Source: CAZAMB01 sp964501365 (lineage in GTDB: Bacteria > Planctomycetota > Phycisphaerae > UBA1845). Taken from it: 64,000 nucleotides of DNA. Below the pieces are notes generated by a model that saw only the letters and a list, made by a program, of their open reading frames with translations, had not been told where the DNA came from and did not search any database. This document shows positions 27,446-35,015 of the stretch, one piece after another (the stretch's first letter is position 1; each line of letters begins with the position of its first letter). The DNA is taken from positions 248,001 to 312,000 of the forward strand of contig CAZCST010000039.1 in NCBI GenBank assembly GCA_964501365.1, written 5' to 3'. Position numbers and translations under genes: made by a program.

Positions 27446-28912
27446 ATGAGCACGAGCGCGTCACAGGCATTACGCTGCGAAACCGACTTCCTTTCGGCGG
27501 TCGAGATGAACCTCGACGCGGCCAAAGGACGTGATCTGAAAGGCACGATCTGGCAGCGGGCCGAGCACGATGAAAGCGACAAACTTCGCGCATTGCTGGC
27601 CGCCAATCGAATCACCGATCGCGCCAGGCTCAAGGAACTCCCCGCAAACCGCCGAGTTTCCTTTCACGGATTCGAGCGGCGGTGGTTGTGGGGAAAACGC
27701 CGCACGGGCGTGGCCATTGCCTCGGTCCTGACACCGCTGGAACATTTTGCGGCCAAGGGCGACAGCGCTCCGCCGATTGGACTGGGCGAACTGACGGCGC
27801 ATGTCCGGGCGCTGGCCGGCGACCACAAAGTTCCGCACATTATCGGAGTATGCAGCCCCAGCGGGTTTACGCAGGAGGCTCGTGACGCCAGGCTGGAAAT
27901 TCCGGGCCTCACAGTGATCCTGGTGGAGCCGGACGGGCACGGCGGCTGGCGTACGACAGGGGCGGAGACTGGCGTTGATCCCCGTCTCTTGCGAATATTT
28001 GATCCGGAAAACGCGAAACAAAAGGTGGAGAGAGTACGACGCCTCGTCGAAGATCGAAGCGCTGATCTGCTGACCGGCGGCGTTTCGACGTCGACGGTCG
28101 CCCGTGCCGCAAATCTGCCGGCGGACGTGATCCGTCAGGGATTTGAGCTGCTCGCGGCAGGCGATTCGGAGTTGCGGATCGCCAATCACGACGGTGAGCT
28201 CATCATGTACCGTGGAGCCGCTGTTCCGGCCGGGCTGGAGAAGAAACGAATGAACGTAATGGACCGAATCCGCAGGCTCTTTTCAAGTGAAGGCGAGGAG
28301 GCCGAGAAGATCAATCTTCTGGCCGAGCGCCGGGCTGCACTCACGCAGCGGCGCGACCGCATCTATGACGATATCGTCAAGCTGGAAAGCAAGGAAGCCG
28401 AATTGTTCGAGCAGGGCAAGGCCTCCACGTCGATGGTTCCGCGCCGACGCCTGGCCGCCCAGCTCGCCCAATTGCGAAAGGACATCGTCCGTCAGAACAC
28501 CACAGCCGCCATGCTGAATCAGCAGATCAACATCATCAGCACGGACATCCATAATCTGACGTTGATTCAGCAGGGGCAGATCGCCCAGTTGCCTGAAACT
28601 CAGGAACTGACCGACCATGCGGTCGCTGCCGAGGAGATGCTCGAATCGCTCAACGCAGACGCGGAAATGGTGGGCACGCTGGAAACCGGAATGGACATTA
28701 AGATGGCCAGCGCCGACGAGCAGGCCATCCTCAAGGAATTTGAGGCATTCGATCAGCAAAAGGCGGCTCCAGAGCCGCGGCCGGCACCCGTTCGCCAGGC
28801 TGCTCCGCCGCAGCGCGAAGCCGGCCCGCGCCGAGCCATCGATCCGGCGGCAGAGCCTGCGCCGCCACCTGCGCCGGCGATGCGTCGTCCTACGGATCCA
28901 GAACCAATATAA
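27446..28912 (+). CDS. Two-part protein: N-terminal alpha/beta and winged-helix part, C-terminal Snf7-like coiled coil
   Basis: 488 residues; AGAGGGGG precedes the start. Residues ~70-190 look like a nuclease- or receiver-like alpha/beta domain (GVAIASVLTPLEHF, HIIGVCSPSGFTQEARDA, GLTVILVEPD). Residues ~195-255 resemble a winged helix. From ~268 on there is a short basic amphipathic helix (MDRIRRLFSS), a long charged helical hairpin (LLAERRAALTQRRDRIYDDI to HNLTLIQQGQ), then an acidic segment with EEMLESLNADAE and DEQAILKEFEAFDQ, and a Pro/Ala tail. That order (basic amphipathic start, helical hairpin, acidic late helices) matches ESCRT-III/Snf7 proteins. An internal ATG at 28250 with GGAG nine bases upstream could yield the coiled-coil part alone. 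The next gene is a paralogue of this C-terminal part. Confidence 0.65.
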   Translation: MSTSASQALRCETDFLSAVEMNLDAAKGRDLKGTIWQRAEHDESDKLRALLAANRITDRARLKELPANRRVSFHGFERRWLWGKRRTGVAIASVLTPLEHFAAKGDSAPPIGLGELTAHVRALAGDHKVPHIIGVCSPSGFTQEARDARLEIPGLTVILVEPDGHGGWRTTGAETGVDPRLLRIFDPENAKQKVERVRRLVEDRSADLLTGGVSTSTVARAANLPADVIRQGFELLAAGDSELRIANHDGELIMYRGAAVPAGLEKKRMNVMDRIRRLFSSEGEEAEKINLLAERRAALTQRRDRIYDDIVKLESKEAELFEQGKASTSMVPRRRLAAQLAQLRKDIVRQNTTAAMLNQQINIISTDIHNLTLIQQGQIAQLPETQELTDHAVAAEEMLESLNADAEMVGTLETGMDIKMASADEQAILKEFEAFDQQKAAPEPRPAPVRQAAPPQREAGPRRAIDPAAEPAPPPAPAMRRPTDPEPI

Positions 28913-28974
28913 CAACCGGGAGCGCGTAGTTGCTGACCAACGGATCAAATCGCAAAGGCATATTGGGGCTGAGG

Positions 28975-29589
28975 ATGCCGCGCCTTCATTTCCTGGAGTG
29001 GATGACGGGGCGGTCTCGGCCGCTGTCGGCCATGACCCGATCGGAGCTGCGACGCCAGGAAATCCTGCTGGAAAAAGACCGCACCCAACTCCTTAACCGC
29101 ATTACGAAGCTCGGCCGCGAGAAGCAGGAACTCTTCGAACGCGGATCGGTCGAGCGTGCTCCCGAAGTTCGCCGCACGCTGGCTCAGGAGTTCGAATTGA
29201 AGACCACCGAGCAGTTGATGCTCGGCCGCCAGCTCAATATCCGCAGCAAAGAGATGCTCACCGTTTCGCGACTTCGGATGCTCCGCGAGAACGCCGACCG
29301 CTCCGGGCAGTCGAATCGGCTGGGGCTTGTAAGCGAGAGCGACATTCTGCGGCTGGGCAAGTTGATCGAGTCGGACGCGGTGAAATCGGAAGTCTACATG
29401 GAGCGGCTCGACGAAATCCTTGTGATGGGTTCACAGGTGGATGAGGGAAGCAAGACCATCGGCGAGTCCGGCAAGGCCGTGCTGGATGTCTGGGAGAAAA
29501 TGGACTCCGGAACGATCAGCGACAAGGCGGAGGGGTTCGAGCAGGCCGACCGCTCCGTTCGCGAACGCCAGGCTGCCCCAGAAGTTTGA
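28975..29589 (+). CDS. Snf7-like coiled-coil protein, paralogue of the preceding gene's C-terminus
   Basis: 204 residues from ATG 28975 (a TTG at 28930 would add 15 residues). It begins with a short hydrophobic/basic segment (MPRLHFLEWMTGRSRP), then a helical hairpin that aligns with the previous protein: ILLEKDRTQLLNRITKLGREKQELFERGS against LLAERRAALTQRRDRIYDDIVKLESKEAELFEQGK. The tail is acidic and helical (VYMERLDEILVMGSQVDEG). Adjacent paralogues of this layout recall ESCRT-III subunit pairs. The gap to the preceding stop is 62 bases. Function is inferred from layout only. Confidence 0.6.
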   Translation: MPRLHFLEWMTGRSRPLSAMTRSELRRQEILLEKDRTQLLNRITKLGREKQELFERGSVERAPEVRRTLAQEFELKTTEQLMLGRQLNIRSKEMLTVSRLRMLRENADRSGQSNRLGLVSESDILRLGKLIESDAVKSEVYMERLDEILVMGSQVDEGSKTIGESGKAVLDVWEKMDSGTISDKAEGFEQADRSVRERQAAPEV

Positions 29590-29686
29590 TCTTTCCAATC
29601 ATACGAAACAATCTCCTCTCCGGTTAGGAGAGAGTGCAGGGCGAAGACAAATATTCCATCGGATCAGGGGATTCCACGAGTCATCA

Positions 29687-30640
29687 ATGCGAATCGCGAT
29701 TACGGGTTGTGGATGGGTTACGCCGCGAATCGCCGGCGACATCTGCGCCGTGCTCAAGGCCTATGCGGACACCGACGCTTCCGCCAATTCTTTGTCGCGG
29801 TACGAGCCGATTCAGCCTGAAGTCTTTGCACGCTTCACGAATCTTCCGGGCGAAGCAGCCAAGGAGGACGCTGTTCGGCTGGCCGCCGTGGCTCTGGAAA
29901 TCGCGTGGAAACAATCAGGATTGACTCCTGAGAATCATGCTTCGCATCGCAAGGGCCTTGTGCTGGGTTGCGCACTGGCAGGCGTCAGCGGCATGATCGA
30001 CTTCGCCAATGACGTGCGGACACAGTCAACCCGTTTCGTAAGTCCGATCCGATTTCCGCAGACAGTGGGGAACTACATCTGCGGGGCGCTGGCACGAGGC
30101 TACGATTTCCGAGGCCCCGCATCGACGATTGCGTGCGGTTCGGCATCGAGCCTGGAGGCGATCCGCGAAGCCTGCGCCTTGCTCTCATCGGGACTGGCTG
30201 ACGTAGTGCTGGCGGGCGGCTCCGAACGATTATCGCCGTCGATTGTTGAGGGGCTCAATCAGCCGGACATCCGATTTTCCGACGGGGCGTGCATGTTGGT
30301 CCTCGAAGATGTGGCCCTCGCCAAAGCGCGAGGTGCGAATATGCTCGCCACGATTTCCAGAAACAACCCCGCGTCGCCCCTCCCGAACCGGACGGAAGAC
30401 GTCGTCGTTTCAGCCGCAGGATTCGTTTCGCCCGAGTCGATTTCAATCGAGCAATGGATCGGGCGAACACTCGGAGCGGATGGTGCAGCCGCATTGGCGG
30501 CGGCAATTGGTGCAACCTCCGGCAAAACAGTCCCAAGATTCAAAAGCGCGCAATTGCGTGACTCCACCAAGATAAGCGCTGCTCTGATTCGCGCCGCCGA
30601 CACCGCCAATCGGATTCACGAGCTTTGGATCGACATTTGA
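29687..30640 (+). CDS. Short beta-ketoacyl-synthase-like protein
   Basis: 317 residues, about 90 fewer than a full ketosynthase. The thiolase-fold N-terminal half is clear: RIAITGCGWVTPR, KGLVLGCALAGVSGM, TVGNYICGALAR and the active-site Cys region STIACGSASSLEAIREA (~C149), with LADVVLAGGSERLS after it. The two C-terminal histidine motifs of a working condensing enzyme (around GTGTxxxD and GHTLGAAG) are not visible, so chain elongation is doubtful. It could be a decarboxylase-like, acyl-transferring or regulatory homologue. Start ATG 29687 is set by homology; the frame is open further upstream. It overlaps the convergent glycosyltransferase by 25 bases. Confidence 0.72.
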   Translation: MRIAITGCGWVTPRIAGDICAVLKAYADTDASANSLSRYEPIQPEVFARFTNLPGEAAKEDAVRLAAVALEIAWKQSGLTPENHASHRKGLVLGCALAGVSGMIDFANDVRTQSTRFVSPIRFPQTVGNYICGALARGYDFRGPASTIACGSASSLEAIREACALLSSGLADVVLAGGSERLSPSIVEGLNQPDIRFSDGACMLVLEDVALAKARGANMLATISRNNPASPLPNRTEDVVVSAAGFVSPESISIEQWIGRTLGADGAAALAAAIGATSGKTVPRFKSAQLRDSTKISAALIRAADTANRIHELWIDI

Positions 30641-31812
30641 ACGAAGCCACGGTTTCGCGACTTGGCCAGCAGATCCCTGTACAGGGAGTCCAGCTTTTCA
30701 ACCATGGTTCGCCAATCAAACTGGTGCAGGCAGAGTTCCCGGCCGCGCGCCCCCATGCAAAGGCGAAGCGGCTCATCCTGGGAAAGCCGCACAATCGCGT
30801 CGGCAAGCGCGGTGGTATCGCCAAGCCCCACGAGAAACCCCGTTTCGCCTGGAAGGACAACTTCAGGGGCTCCGTCGTTGTCGTAGCTGACGCAGGGCAC
30901 TTGCGTCAGTAGAGCCTGCACAACCGCCCTTGGAAGTCCCTCCCAACGAGATGCGTGCAGCAGCAGGTCGAATCCGGTCATCAGCCGGGCAACTTCTTCC
31001 GGCGGAACCAGGCCGGCCATTCGCACGATTGCGGCCAGACCGATCCGCTCAAGTTCGCGCTGGTACCGACTTCGGTGCGCGCCGCCTCCAACCCAGACAA
31101 ATCGAAGTCGGGGATTTCGTCGAACTGCCTCCGACATGGCGGCCAGGATGTCTTCGTAACCCTTGTTGACGAATAGCCGGGCCACCGTTCCCACGACCAC
31201 GTCATCGTCCGACATCCCCCATGCGGCGCGAACAGCGCGTCGGGATTCGTCGTTGGGAGCGTAACGCTCCACTTCCAGCCCGGAACGAATCGTCTGAAAC
31301 TTCTCGCGCGAAGCCACACCAGCGGATACTGCCTGCTCAATCATTGCGTCGGCCACAGTCACGATTTTGTCGGTATGCTCCGCCGCCCGGCGTTCCAATG
31401 CCCGGTATGTCCCACGCGTCCACCAGGGCTGCGTTCGATTGAAGCTCATTCCGTGAATCGTGTGGACGATGACGGGCACGCCGGCCTTCCTGGCGGCGGC
31501 CCGACCAAGAATGCCCGCCTTGCTGCTGTGCGTGTGAACAACATCTGGTTTCAAATTTCGGAACTGAGCAACCAGATCACGATAGGTGCGAACATCCGCA
31601 AACGGGCGCACGGCTCTACGCATTGAATCAAGTGGAATGCAATGCGCCCCGCTTTCCCGTGCCGCCTGCCAAAGGGAACCCTCCGGTCCCGTTTCAGGTC
31701 CGGCAATCAACGTCACAGTGTGACCTCGCTGAGCCAGACCTTTGCACGAAAGGACAGTATTCTCCTGCGCACCACCAACGATCAAACGAGTGATGACGTG
31801 GCAGATATTCAT
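30616..31812 (-). CDS. GT4-family glycosyltransferase
   Basis: 398 residues with two Rossmann halves. The N-terminal signature is MNICHVITRLIVGGAQENT, a common start for exopolysaccharide glycosyltransferases; DVVHTHSSKAGILGR is next. The C-terminal GT1/GT4 motif includes VGTVARLFVNKGYEDIL, GLVPPEEVARLMTGFDLLLHASRWEGLPRAVVQAL and the E-x7-E-type element near APEVVLPGETGFLV. The donor sugar is unknown. The ATG overlaps the truA stop as ATGA, so translation is coupled; the frame continues upstream inside truA without homology. Confidence 0.9.
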   Translation of the reverse strand: MNICHVITRLIVGGAQENTVLSCKGLAQRGHTVTLIAGPETGPEGSLWQAARESGAHCIPLDSMRRAVRPFADVRTYRDLVAQFRNLKPDVVHTHSSKAGILGRAAARKAGVPVIVHTIHGMSFNRTQPWWTRGTYRALERRAAEHTDKIVTVADAMIEQAVSAGVASREKFQTIRSGLEVERYAPNDESRRAVRAAWGMSDDDVVVGTVARLFVNKGYEDILAAMSEAVRRNPRLRFVWVGGGAHRSRYQRELERIGLAAIVRMAGLVPPEEVARLMTGFDLLLHASRWEGLPRAVVQALLTQVPCVSYDNDGAPEVVLPGETGFLVGLGDTTALADAIVRLSQDEPLRLCMGARGRELCLHQFDWRTMVEKLDSLYRDLLAKSRNRGFVQMSIQSS

Positions 31813-32630
31813 GGGAGAAAAGGCGGCTCCTGCCGGTCCGGTACAGGCTCTTCGCCAGGCGGTGGGCCGGGAATCAGCAGGTGCGGAGGGTATCGCACCC
31901 ATTGCAGGCAGAGACCCAGCGCCGGCGCCGTCGCTCCGGCGTTTCGCCGATTCCGCCCCGCCAGAATCTCTGCGACGCGGTCTGGCTCCCAGCGGCCTCG
32001 ACCAACATTCAGCAGCGTACCGACCATATTTCGCACCTGGTGATAGAGAAAGCCGCTCCCTTCCACGTCAATACGCACTTCATCAACATGGCGTTCGACT
32101 TCGCAGCGAAACACCCTGCGGACCATGCAATCCCGTTGCCCAGCCACGGCGGTCATGGCCGCAAAATCCATTTCTCCCACAAAATGAACCGCCGCCTGGC
32201 GCATCGCCTCGACATCAAGCGGATGCCAGAAGTGAAAGGCATATCGCTGCAGGAATCGCTCCACCGGACGATTCCTCGAATTGAAGATGCGATAACGGTA
32301 CAGCTTGGACTGGGCACTTCGCGTGGCGTTGAAATCCCAATGCACATCGCGGACTTCGTAGACGGATACATCCTTGGGCAGCCGGGATCCGATGGAGTGT
32401 TGGAGTTTTCCGCAATCAAGCGGACAGCTCGTGCGGAAATTGCCTACCTGCCCCTGTGCGTGAACGCCGGCGTCGGTGCGCCCGCTCCCGACCAGATCCA
32501 CCGGATGGCGGACGGTGCGTTGAATCGCCGCCTCCAAGACTTCCTGTACGGTTCTCTGGCCCGACTGGGTTTGCCAGCCGTGGAAATCCGTTCCGTCGTA
32601 AGCGATATGCAAACAGATGTTTCGATGCAC
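31809..32630 (-). CDS. truA: tRNA pseudouridine(38-40) synthase TruA
   Basis: 273 residues, standard length. TruA isomerises uridines 38-40 in the anticodon arm. Conserved segments are LHIAYDGTDFHGWQ, the catalytic Asp in GSGRTDAGVHA (~52), RYRIFNSRNRPVERFLQRYAF, and GSGFLYHQVRNMVGTLLNVGRGR. The C-terminus overlaps the start of the glycosyltransferase. No ribosome-binding site is striking at the start. Confidence 0.95.
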   Translation of the reverse strand: MHRNICLHIAYDGTDFHGWQTQSGQRTVQEVLEAAIQRTVRHPVDLVGSGRTDAGVHAQGQVGNFRTSCPLDCGKLQHSIGSRLPKDVSVYEVRDVHWDFNATRSAQSKLYRYRIFNSRNRPVERFLQRYAFHFWHPLDVEAMRQAAVHFVGEMDFAAMTAVAGQRDCMVRRVFRCEVERHVDEVRIDVEGSGFLYHQVRNMVGTLLNVGRGRWEPDRVAEILAGRNRRNAGATAPALGLCLQWVRYPPHLLIPGPPPGEEPVPDRQEPPFLP

Positions 32631-32737
32631 ACCGCGATCCTACCCGGATGAGGGAGGCATGGGTAAGCGGGATGGCTACGATGAAAATCCCAGCGAAAGG
32701 ATCGGCAGATCAGACGGCCCAAGCGAGCTCGGCGCTT

Positions 32738-33325
32738 CTATGCAGGTCGGCGACGATAAAGACCTGCCGCCAGTCCGGCAAGCATTAAAACCGCCGTGGC
32801 CGGCTCAGGCACAACCTGTACGGTCAGGTCATCAATGCCAACGTCTTTACGGCCGCTGTCGGAAATCAGGATTCGATCGACGGGCGCGGGAAAGGTCAGC
32901 CATCCGCTGTCGAAAATCTCCTCGCCTTCGTCTCTGGAATACGTGAAGACTTCAGCGTTGCCGTTGAATGCCCGAAAGTGAAAGTCCTCGCCGACCGTCG
33001 GGTCAAGAACGTGCCCTTCAAACTGGGCGCCAATGATGGGAACGCTGCCGAAGCTAATCTCAAAATCGCCGCGATTGAGCAGTTGCAGTGACGTGGCAAT
33101 AAACAAATCAGTCACGCCACCCGGAGTGGACGTTTCATCCGTGACCCGTACCCCATCCGCTTGGATGGGCGAACCGTAGATCGCAGACATGTAATCGCTG
33201 ACAGGGTTGTCGCGATCGCGGTTTTCAAGGGAGTTGAAATCAAAAAAATAAGTCTGTGCCGATGCGGCGGAACACGCCACCGCCATGGCAATAAGGACGC
33301 ACGGAATGTGTAATTGTCTCTTCAA
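32738..33325 (-). CDS. PEP-CTERM sorted secreted protein
   Basis: 195 residues from a TTG at 33325. This start is chosen because GGGAGG lies seven bases upstream and a signal peptide follows at once (LHIPCVLIAMAVACSAASAQ). The mature part is beta-rich with FDFNSLENRD near the start. The C-terminus is a textbook PEP-CTERM signal: VPEPATAVLMLAGLAAGLYRRR, i.e. a Pro-Glu-Pro motif, a hydrophobic helix and an Arg cluster. Exosortase cleavage would attach or release it at the cell surface. No exosortase gene is in the window. Confidence 0.85.
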   Translation of the reverse strand: MKRQLHIPCVLIAMAVACSAASAQTYFFDFNSLENRDRDNPVSDYMSAIYGSPIQADGVRVTDETSTPGGVTDLFIATSLQLLNRGDFEISFGSVPIIGAQFEGHVLDPTVGEDFHFRAFNGNAEVFTYSRDEGEEIFDSGWLTFPAPVDRILISDSGRKDVGIDDLTVQVVPEPATAVLMLAGLAAGLYRRRPA

Positions 33326-33577
33326 AACAACCTCCCTCTCAGGTGCCCCTGAGGCCATACCTCAAGAGCAAACGAAGGAATCATCGCATCCGTGCGTCTG
33401 GAAAACCAATGACCTGCGGAAAGGAACTCCCCCTCCCCCAAGAGTGGTGAGTATACCGGATACGAGCCCGTCGGGCAACACGCCAAGGGTTTGGCCGTCC
33501 GTCCAAAAACAACGATTCGAGCAAGGCGAGATTGAGCCCAAAGGCTGGAAAATAAGGGTAAGTCCTATAAGGCAAGG

Positions 33578-34294
33578 CTATTGTGAGGGGTTGCGAACTT
33601 CAAAGAAATCGAATTCGGCCGGCTCGTGGGCATCGCAGTTTGATGTGCAACGCGATACGACGAGTGTGCCGACCCCTACCAGGACCGTTGAAGAAAGGTC
33701 ATTGGTCAGGGATGTACCCACAGGAGTGAAATTGACTCCATCGGCGCTGAACGATCCGGAGTAGCTCGTGCCAACCCGGGCCAGTCGCAACCAGATTGTC
33801 AGCAGGTCAGAGTGAATCAATGCGCGTCCGTCCTGCGTACCGGCTCGCCTGTCTGCGATCATCAAAACGCCACGAAATCCGATCTGATTGATTTCTGAAA
33901 CACCCAGCAGAACGGTGCGGCCGTCCGCTCCCTGGACAACAATGCCCGATGATTGGAGGTCCGTAACTGTCTGAAAATCGAATTTGGTTACCACGACAAA
34001 ATCGCCCGTAAGCGGACGCAGGAGAGCGGTTGGCGCGACCTGGTCTCCCTCCGGAATTTCTTCGGGGGGATAGAGGGTCAGGAAGCCGTCACGATCGGTC
34101 AGGCTCACATTTGAGTTGACGCCGTCGAGAAGCCAGCCCTCCTGCAGCGTGGTCGAGAAGTCGTCATGGAACAGAACCGCTCCGTCGCCAGGGTTCATGA
34201 TCGGGTTTTGGCCACACCCCAACAATGCAATCGCACTCAGGGGGAGGATGGTAACCGCCATGATGCGAGGGATGATTCTGGAAACAAATCTCAT
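33578..34294 (-). CDS. Lipoprotein with a laminin-G/concanavalin-like domain
   Basis: 238 residues. The signal MAVTILPLSAIALLGCGQ has a clear lipobox. The mature domain starts LFHDDFSTTLQEGWLLDG and has the alternating-strand layout of DUF1349/ConA-like proteins: GFLTLYPPEE, FVVVTKFDFQTVTDLQSSGIVVQG, IWLRLARVGTSYSGSFSADG, GVGTLVVSR. Such domains bind carbohydrate or act as passive surface modules. It is divergent from the propeller gene across the long element-rich spacer. Confidence 0.75.
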   Translation of the reverse strand: MRFVSRIIPRIMAVTILPLSAIALLGCGQNPIMNPGDGAVLFHDDFSTTLQEGWLLDGVNSNVSLTDRDGFLTLYPPEEIPEGDQVAPTALLRPLTGDFVVVTKFDFQTVTDLQSSGIVVQGADGRTVLLGVSEINQIGFRGVLMIADRRAGTQDGRALIHSDLLTIWLRLARVGTSYSGSFSADGVNFTPVGTSLTNDLSSTVLVGVGTLVVSRCTSNCDAHEPAEFDFFEVRNPSQ

Positions 34295-34477
34295 ATTGCA
34301 AGGATAGGCACAGCCAAGTCGATAGAAAAGTCCGATAGTAATTCTCGAAATAAAGCGAATCTTTCAATCGGCTTTGTTCCGCAATTTTGATTTGGAATAG
34401 GCAGCGGGAGAAACGTCGAAAACAGAAGTGAGTTATGGGATTCAGGTAAGGAGTGCGGTGGTAAAGAGCGGCTGAAG

Positions 34478-34777
34478 GATGGGTTCGAATTGTCATATCT
34501 GCTATCGCGCATCGGGGAGGGAATCGGCGATATTCGATTGGAAATGCGAGCTTGAGCTTTGGCGGAGGGTGCGCGGTCAGTTTCGGGAAAGCGCGCCGAT
34601 GTTGCCGGCGCGGAGAGTCGCGTATTCCTGATGCCCTTGTGACCAGCGATGTCCGTTCTCCACCTGTGCATCATACGCTTACTAGCATACACAGCGCGCG
34701 CAGAATGTTTGCGAATCGCGATCAACGTTCGCAACGAAAATCTTGACCCCGGGTTTGAAAACCTGAGCCACCCCCGT
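34478..34777 (+). repeat. Composite intergenic element, copy 1
   Basis: Three blocks in fixed order: GATGGGTTCGAATTGTCAT at 34478-34496; TAGCATACACA followed by GCGCGCGCAGAATGTTT at 34683-34710; and AAAATCTTGACCCCGGGTTT then GAAAACCTGAGCCACC at 34737-34772. The last block forms a short hairpin (GGTTT/AAACC core). The distance from block 1 to block 2 (~200 bases) matches the 60.6 kb copy. Confidence 0.6.
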
Positions 34778-34867
34778 CCCCGTCTTGGCGCAACGTGGCG
34801 GTAATTCGACAACGCCGGCAGTGGCGGACGAAGCCGCGCCCCATTACCACACCTCCATCTCGCACCG

Positions 34868-34994
34868 TAGATAACATGAAGGGCGCGCGCAATTTCAAGG
34901 CGATTTGAAATCAGCGGACAAGCGGAGCGTCAATCGCGGCCCCAAGTTTAGAAACGTGGGTCACCCTGCGGTCGAGCGGTTGAGAACTTGGGCC
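34868..34994 (+). repeat. Composite intergenic element, copy 2 (blocks 2 and 3)
   Basis: GATAACATGAAGGGCGCGCGC at about 34870-34890, then at 34932 AATCGCGGCCCCAAGTTTAG followed by AAACGTGGGTCACC, which folds as a hairpin. A second matching arm, AACTTGGGCC, lies at 34985-34994. It sits directly upstream of the propeller gene, ending 22 bases before its start, so it would lie in its promoter or 5' leader. Confidence 0.6.
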
Positions 34995-35015
34995 ACATCG
35001 TCGAAGGGAGTTTGC

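Larger units (their letters stand above)
34295..35015. other. Long divergent spacer rich in composite repeats
   Basis: 721 bases between divergent genes with no supportable coding frame. It carries two copies of the composite element described below, and AAAG..ATCTTTCAA..GGCTTTGTTC at 34358-34390, which resembles 5462-5495. Promoters for both flanking genes must lie here; a TAGATAACAT string at 34867-34876, on the strand of the propeller gene, could serve as a -10 region. Confidence 0.6.

Noticed and set aside
34481..34497. GGGTTCGAATT resembling a tRNA T-arm
   Set aside because: No acceptor stem, anticodon arm or CCA-proximal pairing can be folded around it; it is block 1 of the composite element and recurs in non-tRNA contexts.
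34291..34812. 173-codon minus-strand frame in the long divergent spacer
   Set aside because: Low-complexity product without domain, crossing two composite-element blocks; no ribosome-binding site.
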